Assembly (NCBI GenBank): GCA_031288865.1
Contig: JAITQN010000065.1
Coordinates: 1 to 32,767, forward strand
DNA length: 32,767 nucleotides
From: Prevotellaceae bacterium
Lineage (GTDB): Bacteria; Bacteroidota; Bacteroidia; Bacteroidales; UBA932
Reading direction: 5' to 3'
The translations under genes were made by a program, and so were the position numbers. This document shows, piece by piece, positions 23,105 through 32,530 of this stretch. Within the stretch, counting starts at the first letter, position 1. The number at the start of each line of letters is the position of its first letter. The notes under the pieces are model-generated. The model was not told the DNA's origin, made no database searches, and worked only from the letters and a program-made list of their open reading frames with translations.

Positions 23105-24358
23105 TTACTGTTCGTATTTCCCCCAAATATCCAGTTCTCCTATGAACAACCTATCACTTTCGCCGCTTACCTTCCACCATGTTTCGACGAAGCGGATGCG
23201 GACAAACCGCGTCGGCAGGTAGGGGTTGGGAATGTTTTCCGTGGGTTCGAAGAAGAACACGTCGCCGTCATCTACCGCATGGTCAATGTCTGCCCGCGTA
23301 GGTGTTGTATTGCCGGAAGGTATGGTCGAGACGAACTGTCCCAGCAGGTTCCAGTCGCCGCCAAACAGGTTGTCGCCCGGCGTGTCTAAGTCGGAGCCGT
23401 ACACCTCGAAAACTTTCGGCGCAGAATCGGTATAGGCTATACCAGAAAATATGCGGGCGACATACAGGGTGATGTGGCTCAGCATTACCCTTGCCCCCAG
23501 TTTAATGGTGGTGGTAAACGGCAAAATGGCATATCCCACCGTACCGGCTGTCCAGTCCATGGGGTTTTTGTTATCCCACATGTTGGCAGGGCCGTAGAGT
23601 GTTGCGTTGTTTTCCACGTACACCTGACAGTCGGAAGGCAACCATGGGGAATACCATGTCCAGGTGTCTTTGTCTATTTCTTCCTCGAACATCGGGGTGA
23701 GCGTGCTGTAAAGCGTGTCGGAGCGGTTGCCCCACCGGTCTTGCAGATAGGCCGCGAAATGGGTTTCTTTCGATTCCAGTCCGAGATACGTGAATTGAGA
23801 GTTGCGGCCGGTGGACACGAAGGACCGCAGCAGCTCGTAGTTGCCGGTACCGGTGGTGTCTGCCAGCAGGGATACCTTCAGTTCGCTGTCGTGCAGGTTC
23901 TGGTAAGCACCCCGTACGCCTCCGAAAGACGCATTGAGCGTGAGCGAGGGGAATGCTTCGATGACGGGCGGGGTGAGCGGCGAAACGGTAACGCTGATGG
24001 CGCCGGAGGGTTTTTCGTTTTTCCCCATGCAAACGAGTTCTACCGGATAATTGCCGGCCACATTGAAGCCTTCGAGCAACAGCGTATCGATAAAGACCGA
24101 GGCTTTGGCTTCGCGGATCACGCCGGGCGCGGATTCATATACCGCTTTCACGTAAAGCAGGTTTTCGTCGTCGGGCGTCTGGTATTTGATAACCGATTTG
24201 CCCGGCAGGTTTTTCACCGTCACGGTAACCGGGTCGAGCTTCGCCGGCGCCGGTGCGTCGGGATCATAGTAGGTGATTCTTTCCTCCTCTGCGCAGGAAA
24301 AGAACAGCATCGCCGTCAGCAACACGGCGGTTCCGAAATAACACATTATCTTTTTCAT
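23105..24358 (-). CDS. Surface glycan-binding lipoprotein, DUF4959/DUF5126/DUF5000 type
   Basis: A 417-residue lipoprotein with lipobox LFFSCAEEE. The sequence follows the known three-part order: DUF4959 (TVKNLPGKSVIKYQTPDDEN, LLYVKAVYESAPGVIREAK), DUF5126 (SLTLNASFGGVRGAYQN, AAYLQDRWGNRSDTL) and a C-terminal DUF5000 galactose-binding-like domain (TVGYAILPFTTTIKLGARVML, FVRIRFVETWWKV). Proteins of this type lie next to SusD in many pectin and fucose/rhamnose PULs. ATG 24358 is the start; the frame extends three codons to a TTG. It sits 44 bases after susD and 18 before the DUF4998 gene. Confidence 0.88.
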   Translation of the reverse strand: MKKIMCYFGTAVLLTAMLFFSCAEEERITYYDPDAPAPAKLDPVTVTVKNLPGKSVIKYQTPDDENLLYVKAVYESAPGVIREAKASVFIDTLLLEGFNVAGNYPVELVCMGKNEKPSGAISVTVSPLTPPVIEAFPSLTLNASFGGVRGAYQNLHDSELKVSLLADTTGTGNYELLRSFVSTGRNSQFTYLGLESKETHFAAYLQDRWGNRSDTLYSTLTPMFEEEIDKDTWTWYSPWLPSDCQVYVENNATLYGPANMWDNKNPMDWTAGTVGYAILPFTTTIKLGARVMLSHITLYVARIFSGIAYTDSAPKVFEVYGSDLDTPGDNLFGGDWNLLGQFVSTIPSGNTTPTRADIDHAVDDGDVFFFEPTENIPNPYLPTRFVRIRFVETWWKVSGESDRLFIGELDIWGKYEQ

Positions 24359-24402
24359 ATAGATCAATTTTATTAATTCTTAACTCTTAATTTTTAATTT
24401 AC

Positions 24403-26337
24403 CTAGTTCCATCCCAGGTTTTGCACGAGTTTCCTGTTCCGCTGTATTTCGTTGTCGCTGATGGGCGAGAAATAATCTTTCAAGCCGAAACGCTGTTCGT
24501 GGATGGTGGTGGGCCTGTAATAATACGCCGCATCGCCTCTCGAGATGTCCCAGCCCTGTACGGGCGCATTCAGGATTTCGGGCGCGGTTTTCCACCGGCG
24601 CAGGTCCCAGTAGCGTTTTCCTTCGAAGGCGAGTTCAATGGTGCGTTCCTGATGAATGATCTGCCGCAGTCCGTCCTGCGTTTTGTATTTCCCCGGATTG
24701 GTGGAATACGTGTCCCATGCTGTGGCTACATCTTGAAGTTCCGCCCGGTCGCGTATGAGGTTGAGATAGGCTATGGCTTTGTTGCGGGCTTCCTGCGTGT
24801 CGTCTGCCTCGTTGAGGGCTTCGGCGCAGTACAGCATCAATTCGGGCAGCCGCATCAGCGGCCAGATATAGCTTTCTACAGCCATTTGCTCGGAGGCGAT
24901 CCCCTGCGTTTGGAAATGGATGTATTTCTTGGGATAATAGCCGGTAGGACATCCGCCGGATTCGTTGATGCTGAAAGGGCGGCCTCCCCGGTTTTCGACA
25001 TACAGCAGGTTGGAGGGGATGGCGTCGTTTTCAACGCCGTGTCCGTAATAGACGCCCCGGTCGAAAGCCATCCATGCATAATAGCGCGGTTCGCGGTCGA
25101 AATTCATGCGTGCGGTGGCCTGTCCTTCCCTGATGTAGCGGTTTTCGGCTGCCGTGCCTGTGCGGAGGTCGTAGCGGTTGCCGTATTGCCAGTATTTGTC
25201 CTCCTTAATGGGCACGCCGTTGGCGGAATAAAACTGTTCCACCATGCTCAGCGGCACCCCAAACACGCAATAGTTCGCCGACCATTCATACTGTCCCAGG
25301 CTTTTTGCCGTTCTGACTTGCAGGTCGCGTACCCACGCTCCGGTGTACGCCCAGATGACTTCGCTGCTCCATCTTTCGCAGAAAGCCTGCCGCAGCGTCA
25401 TTTGCCGCATTATTTCCGGCGACAGGCTGTAGTTGGGGTGACCGGGGTAGTGGTAAAGGTGCATGCCCTGTCCTGTGGTGCAGAAGTCGTACGCCTCTTC
25501 GCAGGCCTGCGCCGCGCGGCTCCATTTGGCGAGTTTTTTGGATTCGTCCTGCGAAAAGAGTTGGAGGCCGTCACTGTTTTTCAGGGACGCCTGTTCCGCG
25601 TTGCAGTTAAAAAGCGGGCTGGCGGCCGTCACCAGCGCCTGCGCCTTGATGGACATGGCTATGGCTTTGTTGATACGCCCGTAGTCCAGCGTGCTCGCAA
25701 TCTGATCGGGCAGATCCTCCATGGCCTCGTCGAGCAGCTGTACGATATACTCGAAGACCGCATCTACCGACTCGCGCGGCACCTGCACTTCTTCTACGCC
25801 GGCGGAAACCGGCAGGTTTTCCCTGATAATGGGAATGGGGCCGTACATGCGCAGCAGGTAGAAATGATACCATGCCTTCAACACTTTGTTCTCGGCTATC
25901 CAGAGGTCTCTTTCCCAATCGGGAAGATAGGACACCTTGTAGGTTTCCAGCCCTGCGATCATGGTGTTGCAGTTGTTAATGGCTGCATAGATATGCGTCC
26001 AACGGTTGAAGAGGTTGACATACGGCGACTGCCGTCCTTCGGCAATCCGGATTCCTTCGGTGTTCACTACCTGATACTGCGGTTCGCTGTAAGTCCAGAG
26101 TTCGCCGCATCCGGTTACTTCCAGCCCATACAGGGGATCCACCCGCATGGATTCAAGGAAATAATAATTGGAATACAGGTAGCGCAACGCATTTTCGCGC
26201 GTAGTAAATACATTTTCTATCCGTCCCGTTCCTTCGGGCACCACGTCGAGATACTCGTTGCAGGCCCCCAGGAAGAGCAGGCAGGAGAGCGCCAAAACGC
26301 AAACGGTTTTCTTGTATAATTTATTTTTGTAACACAT
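24403..26337 (-). CDS. susD: SusD/RagB-family outer membrane lipoprotein
   Basis: A 644-residue glycan-capture lipoprotein that forms the lid of the SusC channel. The signal ends in FLGACNEYLDVVPEG, the typical lipobox followed by YLD-x-x-P. The N-terminal SusD-like domain (VFTTRENALRYLYSNYYFLE, WTHIYAAINNCNTMI) is followed by TPR-like helices (KAWYHFYLLRMYGPIPII) and the C-terminal RagB domain (LPELMLYCAEALNEADD, IIHQERTIELAFEGKRYWDL). All hallmark segments are present and the length is usual. It is 25 bases downstream of susC, in an AT-rich gap with TTAATTG repeats. Its substrate is inferred from the flanking rhamnosidase. Confidence 0.96.
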   Translation of the reverse strand: MCYKNKLYKKTVCVLALSCLLFLGACNEYLDVVPEGTGRIENVFTTRENALRYLYSNYYFLESMRVDPLYGLEVTGCGELWTYSEPQYQVVNTEGIRIAEGRQSPYVNLFNRWTHIYAAINNCNTMIAGLETYKVSYLPDWERDLWIAENKVLKAWYHFYLLRMYGPIPIIRENLPVSAGVEEVQVPRESVDAVFEYIVQLLDEAMEDLPDQIASTLDYGRINKAIAMSIKAQALVTAASPLFNCNAEQASLKNSDGLQLFSQDESKKLAKWSRAAQACEEAYDFCTTGQGMHLYHYPGHPNYSLSPEIMRQMTLRQAFCERWSSEVIWAYTGAWVRDLQVRTAKSLGQYEWSANYCVFGVPLSMVEQFYSANGVPIKEDKYWQYGNRYDLRTGTAAENRYIREGQATARMNFDREPRYYAWMAFDRGVYYGHGVENDAIPSNLLYVENRGGRPFSINESGGCPTGYYPKKYIHFQTQGIASEQMAVESYIWPLMRLPELMLYCAEALNEADDTQEARNKAIAYLNLIRDRAELQDVATAWDTYSTNPGKYKTQDGLRQIIHQERTIELAFEGKRYWDLRRWKTAPEILNAPVQGWDISRGDAAYYYRPTTIHEQRFGLKDYFSPISDNEIQRNRKLVQNLGWN

Positions 26338-26362
26338 AATAATAATTATTAATTGTTAATTG

Positions 26363-29300
26363 TTAATTGATTGTGAGGTTTACTCCCACATTAAGGACGC
26401 GCTGGATGGGATATCCCAAGCCATTCCCGGCCATTTCGACGTCCCAGAGCTTGAATTTACTGAACGTAAGCAAATTTGTTCCGCTGAAATAGATGCGGAG
26501 CTGGCTCAGGTGAAGCCGCGAGATGAGCTTTTTGGGCAGCGAATAGCCAATTTCTAAGGACTTCAGGCGCAGGAACGAGCCGTCGCGCATGAACCATGTA
26601 CTACTCACGAGGTTGTTTTCGTTGCGGTCGATGCTCAGCCGGGGCCAGAGTGCGTAGAGGTCGCGGTTGGCTTCGCTCCAATGGCTGTCGGCGTAAACTT
26701 GCAGCAGTTGCGTGTCGTTCACAAAAGGCACCGTATTACCGACGTCTGTACCGGTGTTGATCCAGAACGATTCGTTGGCGAGTCCCTGAAAAAATACCGA
26801 CAGGTCGAACCCTTTGTATCCTGTGGAGAAGCCGAAGCCATAAACGATTTCGGGGGTGGTGGGCAATCCGATGGGTACCATGTCGGCGGTAGTAATCACG
26901 CCGTCGCCGTTGACGTCGGAATATTTGATGTCCCCGCCGCCATAGAGGGCAGCGGTAATTTCCTGCCGCGGCGAGTTGGCGGCTTCGGCGTCGTCAATAA
27001 ACAGGCGTTCGGCGATGTAGCCCCATTGCTGGCTGATGGGTTTGCCTGCGCGAAGGCGCCAGCCTTCGCTGTAAAGCGGCTCTTCGTACACGTCGTAACG
27101 GCTGGTAGCGTAGGTGAAATTGGCGCGGGCGACCGTCCAAAAGTCCTTTGACCAGCTTTTCTGGTATTCCAGGCTGAGGTCAACGCCCCAACCGGAGGCC
27201 TCGCCCACATTGGCTTTTGCCACGTAGCTCAAGCCCATCGTGGTGGGCATATAGTTGCGGTCCATCAGGATATTGGTGCGTTTTTCACGAAAATATTCGG
27301 CAATCAGCGTGAGGTCGTTCCATAACCCGACTTCCAGCGCATAATTCTGCTTGCGGGAAATTTCCCAGGTGATGTCCGGGTTGGCGTCGCGCGTAAGGAT
27401 GATGCCGTCTTTGTGGTTGGTGAGGTCTCTTCCGAAAGTGAAACCCCTGCTGCCGCTGGTCATATCCATTTGCGAGATATAATAGAAGCGGTCGCTTGCA
27501 TCGCCGATCTGGTCGTTGCCCACTAATCCGTAGGAATAGCGCAGCTTCAGGAGATTTACCGTTTCTTTCAGCAGCGCCCAGAACGATTCGTTGGCGATGT
27601 TCCAAGCGATCCCCGCCGAAGGGAAAAACCCGAAGCGGTGCTTTTCGGCAAAGCGTTCCGAGCCGTTGTACCCGAAGTTAAATTCGAAGAAATAGCGGTT
27701 GGAGTAGCCGTATGTAAAGCGCCCCGACAGCCCGAGGTTGCGATAGGGCAGCGACTTTTCCAGCGTTCCTGCGGGCGCGTCGAGCGAACTGCGGAGGACG
27801 CCTACCAGCAAGCCGCTCACACTGTGGTTGCCGAAGGTGCGGCTGTAATTGGCCATTACTTCGGCATAGACGGTGGCGTTTACAGCCCTCTCCTCTTCGC
27901 TGTAGCCGAGCCAATCGGTACCATCGGCAGGATTGGTATTGGTCAGCCTGTATTCTCCGGTATTGTAATTGTAGCCGGACATTTCGTACCAGAAGGGGTT
28001 ATAAAAACGGTTTATGGAGAACTGCGATAGGCGCGTGGTGTTGAATATGCCGCGCAGGGAAAGCCCTTCGGTAACGAAGTCCAGCTTTTGATTCAGCTCC
28101 ACCTGCGCCAGCAGTTGCGAGCGGTCGCGTTCCCGATATCCCCGTATGGATTCAGCGTAAGGATTGTAATAGCGGTTTTCTTTGTTGCCGAACATGATAT
28201 GTTTGACGTCTTTCGTTTCTTCCGTCGCGGGGTAATAAGCGGGAAACAGCACAGGGTTGGAGCGGAGAATGTTCCTGAACATGTCGTCGCCCCCTGTGAG
28301 CGGCCCGCTGTAGTCGTCGAAAGTACCGCTAAGCCTGACGCTCATGTTGGTGGTTTTGGTGAGCCGCAGTTCGATGTTCGAGCGCACAGCATAATTGTTG
28401 TTGCTGATATTATTGTTAAAATTCTGCCGCTTGTCCACTTTCATGATGCCGTTGTCGTGGTTAAACCCTCCGGAGACATAATATCTTGCCACTTTTCCGC
28501 CGCCGCTGATGCTCAGGTTGTAGCGCTGGCTGGTGGCGTAGTCTTTGATGAGCATGTCCATCCAGTCGTTGGCGGGGTAGCGCAGCGGGTCGCGTCCCGA
28601 AATCGTGTTGTCGATCTTTTCCTGCGTGTAGATTTCCGATCCCCTTGGGTTCCGTGTCAGGACGGCTTCGTTGGCCAATTGCATGTAGGTGACGGGGTCA
28701 GCCAGCTCCACCATCCGCGTGGGCGAAGAAAAGGAATTTTCCACGCGCACCGAAACAGACATAGCGCCTTCGAACCCCTGCTTGGTGGTAACGAAGATCA
28801 CGCCATTGGCGCCCCGTGCACCGTAGAGGGCGGTAGCGGTGGCGTCCTTCATGATGGAGAAGCTGGCGATGTCGTCCGGTTGCAGGCGGGCGAGGTCGGT
28901 TTTGGTCAGTTCGATATTGTCGATCAGGATCAGCGGGTCGCGCCTTCCGCCGAAAGTGGTGACGCCCCGCACAAAGAAATCGACGGCGTCGTCCGCACCC
29001 GGCTCGCCGCTGCGCTGGTAGGCGATCACGCCTGCCATCTGCCCGGCAAAAGCGGTGGTAAGGTTGCTGTTCGGCACTTTCAGATCCGCCGGGCTAATGG
29101 TGGTAATGGAACCGATGACACTTTCTTTCTTTTGCTTGCCAAAGGCCACCAGCACCACTTCGTCCAGCTCGTTGGCTTTGGGTGCGAGCTGTATGGCCAG
29201 CTTTTTCTGTCCGCCCACCGTAATGGTTTGCGTTTCGTAGCCCAAAAAAGAGATTTCCAGCACGTCGGCCGGCTTCACGCTGATGGAGAAGCTGCCGTCG

Positions 29301-29464
29301 ATGTCGGTAGATACGCTGCGTGTGCTGCCCTGCACCTGCACGATAGCACCCGCCAATGGTTCACCGTTCTCATCGGTAATTGTACCGGTGATCACGTCCT
29401 GCGCCGCCAGTGTCCCCCACAGGGACACCAGCACGCCGCATAAAACAAGTTTAATTTTTTTCAT
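26363..29464 (-). CDS. susC: SusC/RagA-family TonB-dependent transporter
   Basis: A 1033-residue outer-membrane active transporter for oligosaccharides. After the signal peptide (KLVLCGVLVSLWGTLAAQ) comes the CarboxypepD_reg-like domain (VITGTITDENGEPLAGAIV, to about residue 110), then the plug with SusC signatures (FFVRGVTTFGGRRDPLILID and IMKDATATALYGARGANGVI), then the 22-strand barrel ending GVNLTIN. There is no N-terminal sigma-regulator (STN) domain, so transcription is probably not controlled through a linked anti-sigma factor. It is separated from the GH78 stop by only 7 bases, so it is co-transcribed with the enzyme. Confidence 0.97.
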   Translation of the reverse strand: MKKIKLVLCGVLVSLWGTLAAQDVITGTITDENGEPLAGAIVQVQGSTRSVSTDIDGSFSISVKPADVLEISFLGYETQTITVGGQKKLAIQLAPKANELDEVVLVAFGKQKKESVIGSITTISPADLKVPNSNLTTAFAGQMAGVIAYQRSGEPGADDAVDFFVRGVTTFGGRRDPLILIDNIELTKTDLARLQPDDIASFSIMKDATATALYGARGANGVIFVTTKQGFEGAMSVSVRVENSFSSPTRMVELADPVTYMQLANEAVLTRNPRGSEIYTQEKIDNTISGRDPLRYPANDWMDMLIKDYATSQRYNLSISGGGKVARYYVSGGFNHDNGIMKVDKRQNFNNNISNNNYAVRSNIELRLTKTTNMSVRLSGTFDDYSGPLTGGDDMFRNILRSNPVLFPAYYPATEETKDVKHIMFGNKENRYYNPYAESIRGYRERDRSQLLAQVELNQKLDFVTEGLSLRGIFNTTRLSQFSINRFYNPFWYEMSGYNYNTGEYRLTNTNPADGTDWLGYSEEERAVNATVYAEVMANYSRTFGNHSVSGLLVGVLRSSLDAPAGTLEKSLPYRNLGLSGRFTYGYSNRYFFEFNFGYNGSERFAEKHRFGFFPSAGIAWNIANESFWALLKETVNLLKLRYSYGLVGNDQIGDASDRFYYISQMDMTSGSRGFTFGRDLTNHKDGIILTRDANPDITWEISRKQNYALEVGLWNDLTLIAEYFREKRTNILMDRNYMPTTMGLSYVAKANVGEASGWGVDLSLEYQKSWSKDFWTVARANFTYATSRYDVYEEPLYSEGWRLRAGKPISQQWGYIAERLFIDDAEAANSPRQEITAALYGGGDIKYSDVNGDGVITTADMVPIGLPTTPEIVYGFGFSTGYKGFDLSVFFQGLANESFWINTGTDVGNTVPFVNDTQLLQVYADSHWSEANRDLYALWPRLSIDRNENNLVSSTWFMRDGSFLRLKSLEIGYSLPKKLISRLHLSQLRIYFSGTNLLTFSKFKLWDVEMAGNGLGYPIQRVLNVGVNLTIN

Positions 29465-29471
29465 AGTTTAT

Positions 29472-32228
29472 TTAATTGTTAAAGATTAAAAAAGAGTATT
29501 TCCCCGACCGCACCTCGTAAACCATGCGGTTGTTTTCTTTTCTCAAAAAGTGTATGTCGCCGCTGCCGGTCACCGGCTTACCGCTTTCGGTGACCGTTCC
29601 CGCCGGCAGCCACACTTCGGCAGACGTTCCCGGAGGAATGGCAATATCGCACGAAAAGCGGTTGTCTTCCAGTCTCCACGACGATTCGATCGTCCCCCAC
29701 AGCGATTCGTAGCTTCCCGATGCAAATGCAAGGTCGCCTGTTGGTTGCGGGCGCAGGATGATTTTACGGAACGCCGGCGCACCGGCGTTTATGCCGAGAA
29801 TGCTTTGATACATCCATTCGCCCACGCTGCCGAACATCGGGTGATTTTGTGAATATACGTTGTCGGAGTATTGCCACGTTTCCCAGAGTGTGGTTGCGCC
29901 CGACCGTATCATGTGTCCCCATCCGGGAAAATCTTTTTTCGTCACCATTTCGTAAGCGATATCGTTGCGTTTATGTCGCACAAGCGCGTCCAGCACCAAC
30001 GGCGTACCGAATATGCCAGTAGCGACATGTCCGCCGCGTTTTTCTATTTCCTGCAACAAAATCTGAAAGGCTTCTTCCCTTTCGTTCTCGGGAAGCAAAT
30101 CATAAAAAAGCGCGAAAGCCTGCGCCGCTTGCGTATGATTGCCCACTTCGCCTGTACCGATTTTTACGAAGCGTTCGATAAATGCGTTTTTGATATCGCC
30201 GGCGAGGGCGGTATAGGCTTTTTCGTCGTTTACTTGTTTAATAAGCCCCGCAAATTCGGCCAACAGTGCCACATGATGGTAGTAATGCGCGGTGGCAAAC
30301 AGTTCGGGAATGCGCAGTTCGAGGCTTTCGTGGTCGTTGATACACTTGTCGATAATGTGGTTTTGCGCTTTTGTACGCAGGAATTCGACCTGTCGCCGCA
30401 GGACGGGATAATAGGCCCGGATTGTCCGGGTATCGCCGTAATATTCGTAGCGTTGTTTTTGGAGGAAAGCAAAAGCGAGTTGCCAGCCAATGGGACCGGA
30501 ATCGTCGCCGAGACCGGCGTCGGCAATTCCGTTGAAAGGCGCCGTTTCGGTAAATCCTCCGAGCGGGCGCTGGTCGTCGGCAAAGTCCCGGAGCACCTTA
30601 TGGTAGAAGTTCGACATGTCGTAGAACCAGCAGAACGTGCGTGCCGTAGCGACGATATCGCCGCCGTAACCGAATTTTTCACGCGCCGGACAGTCGGACT
30701 GTACGCTGAATACGTTGCTTAAAAAGGTATTGTCCAGCACAGTATCCAATTGATTGAGCAGCCGATTGGAACATTCAAAAACACCTGTGCGGGGCAAGTC
30801 GGCGTTCATGCGCAACGCTTCGACGTTGTCTAATCCGGGACGTCCCGGCCAACCTGTGATTTCCACGTAACGAAATCCGTGGAACGTGAACCGCGGCGAC
30901 CAAGTTTCTTCACCTTCGCCTTTTAATATATAACTGTCCTCCTGCCAGGCGATGGGCGGTTGCCCCGGCGCTGACCGATCGGCGTCCCATACCTTTTTTT
31001 GCTGTCCTGCCACCGAAGTCATCACGTTCAGGCTGCCGTCGGAATAGACGTCTTCGCCGTAACGGATTTTGACCTGCGTTCCCCTCGCGCCCTGCACTTT
31101 AAGACGTACCACACCGCCCATATTCTGTCCCATGTCAAAGACAAACGTTCCGGGTCGGGTTTCCGTCATTCTTACTGGCTTCAACACTTTTGTGACACGT
31201 ATGGGCGGTTGCATCTGCGCCGTCAGCACGCCCGGAGGAGGAGCGACTTTCACGGACAGACTCCAGTTGCTGTCGTCAAATCCGGTGTTGTCCCATCCAT
31301 TCAGTTCCCTGCGGGCGTCGTAATGTTCACCCAGGTACACGTTGTTACGGAGAATGGGACCATCGGCTGTTTTCCATGTTTCGTCGGTTACGATCCATTC
31401 CTCCGTGCCGTCGGCGAACGAAAGTTTGAGTTGCGCCATGACACACGGCCGGCCGATATACAAGTAATCCCGCAATTGCTTGAATATTAGCATCGGCAAA
31501 GGATTGAAAAAGCCGTTGCCCAGCGTTACACCGACAGCATTGTCGCCCGGGCGCACTAAGGATGTAATATCGAAGACGCTGTACAGGATCTGTTTTCCGT
31601 AATTTGTCCAACCCGGGTCTAACCTCCGGTCGTCAACGGGTTTGCCGTTTACACTCGCTTCGTAATATCCAAGTCCGGTAATGTAGAGGCGCGCTTGAAC
31701 GAGGTCTTTTTTAGTATTAAAAACTTTCCGGAAAAGCGGCGCCGGATCGTCTTTGTAGAAATCCGCTTCGTCCTGCGGCGCCACGCTTCCGTCGCCTATC
31801 CATTGCGCCTTCCAGTCGGACGATGACAACATGGCTGTTTCCCAGTATGCCGCCGGGCTCCATCCGGACGTTTTGCCGTCGCGGTCGTATATTTTCACCC
31901 GCCAGTAATAACGCGTAAATGGTCGAAGACGTTTCCCGCCATACGGAATGTTGAAACACTGCCCGGAAACGACTTTCCCGCTTTTCCAGACGAGGTTTTT
32001 GCCCTGTTCCAAATCCTTTTCCGCCAGGGCGACAACCAGTTCGTAAGCCGTTTGATACTGATTACGTTCACCGGACGACAGTTTCCAGCCAAGAGCAGGT
32101 TGCGCCATATCAATGCCCAGCGGATTCGCCTGGTATTCGCAGGTCAATCCGTAAGGCTCCGCCGCATAAGTGACAGTGCGAACAAGCATAAACGCTAATA
32201 CACCGATATATACAGAAAATTTCTTCAA
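29472..32228 (-). CDS. GH78 alpha-L-rhamnosidase, first gene of the SusCD operon
   Basis: A protein of about 918 residues. A signal peptide (KKFSVYIGVLAFMLVRTVTYA) is followed by the GH78 N-terminal domains (YGLTCEYQANPLGIDMAQPA, AQWIGDGS, VFDMGQNMGGVVRLKV), the (alpha/alpha)6 barrel with DCPAREKFGYGGD (about residues 514-526) and a C-terminal beta domain joined by NHPMFGSVGEWMYQS and RKIILRPQP. It lacks the palindrome-encoded insert of the other large GH78. No ATG opens this frame: the first possible start after a stop is TTG 32228. An ATG in the same frame at 32243, aligned with the start of the paralogue, gives only Met-Lys-Ile before TAA. Translation therefore needs the TTG or reinitiation, or the gene carries a recent nonsense mutation. 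Confidence 0.9.
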   Translation of the reverse strand: MKKFSVYIGVLAFMLVRTVTYAAEPYGLTCEYQANPLGIDMAQPALGWKLSSGERNQYQTAYELVVALAEKDLEQGKNLVWKSGKVVSGQCFNIPYGGKRLRPFTRYYWRVKIYDRDGKTSGWSPAAYWETAMLSSSDWKAQWIGDGSVAPQDEADFYKDDPAPLFRKVFNTKKDLVQARLYITGLGYYEASVNGKPVDDRRLDPGWTNYGKQILYSVFDITSLVRPGDNAVGVTLGNGFFNPLPMLIFKQLRDYLYIGRPCVMAQLKLSFADGTEEWIVTDETWKTADGPILRNNVYLGEHYDARRELNGWDNTGFDDSNWSLSVKVAPPPGVLTAQMQPPIRVTKVLKPVRMTETRPGTFVFDMGQNMGGVVRLKVQGARGTQVKIRYGEDVYSDGSLNVMTSVAGQQKKVWDADRSAPGQPPIAWQEDSYILKGEGEETWSPRFTFHGFRYVEITGWPGRPGLDNVEALRMNADLPRTGVFECSNRLLNQLDTVLDNTFLSNVFSVQSDCPAREKFGYGGDIVATARTFCWFYDMSNFYHKVLRDFADDQRPLGGFTETAPFNGIADAGLGDDSGPIGWQLAFAFLQKQRYEYYGDTRTIRAYYPVLRRQVEFLRTKAQNHIIDKCINDHESLELRIPELFATAHYYHHVALLAEFAGLIKQVNDEKAYTALAGDIKNAFIERFVKIGTGEVGNHTQAAQAFALFYDLLPENEREEAFQILLQEIEKRGGHVATGIFGTPLVLDALVRHKRNDIAYEMVTKKDFPGWGHMIRSGATTLWETWQYSDNVYSQNHPMFGSVGEWMYQSILGINAGAPAFRKIILRPQPTGDLAFASGSYESLWGTIESSWRLEDNRFSCDIAIPPGTSAEVWLPAGTVTESGKPVTGSGDIHFLRKENNRMVYEVRSGKYSFLIFNN

Positions 32229-32243
32229 GGGTTAGATTTTCAT

Positions 32244-32377
32244 AGTTTATTTTATGTTAGTTAAAGATTCGGTTGGTGTCAGGTTTACTATACCTTTAAA
32301 CTTGCATCAAATGTATGTTAATTATATTAAATACTATTTTGAATTTTGATTTAAGTATTTTAAATTTTGACATTAGT
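32244..32377 (-). promoter_or_regulatory. promoter and leader of the GH78-SusCD operon
   Basis: The block carries TACATTTG (complement of 32308-32315) as -7 box and the inverted repeat AAATACT-N18-AGTATTT (32329-32335 and 32354-32360). Spacing between repeat arms and relative position are the same as at 7160-7290, and the leader up to the ATG is also alike. The conserved distance suggests a regulator that binds directly upstream of RNA polymerase. The remaining gap to rhaD (32378-32530) is AT-rich; I see no gene or clear terminator in it. Confidence 0.65.
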
Positions 32378-32530
32378 CTGTATAGGGTAGTACGTTTGTA
32401 GTACTGCTCAATTCAAACACCATTTATTGCGCTCATTTTTAACAACTTTATAAATTCAGTGATTTAGTAGGTTTATTTATTTGCTTTATGATGATATTGT
32501 AATGTGTTAACATAAAATAAAATAAATAAA

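Noticed and set aside
24421-26319. Long plus-strand open frame (632 codons) opposite susD
   Set aside because: susD on the minus strand shows full family motifs over the same span; the antisense frame has no recognisable domain and is a by-product of GC-rich codon usage.
26338-26362. TTAATTG tandem repeats between susC and susD
   Set aside because: Short AT-rich repeats are frequent in Bacteroidota intergenic gaps (similar ones at 20110 and 24370); no array or hairpin of note, and not CRISPR.
28088-29443. Plus-strand open frame opposite susC
   Set aside because: The minus-strand plug and signal domains are unambiguous; the antisense product is not protein-like.
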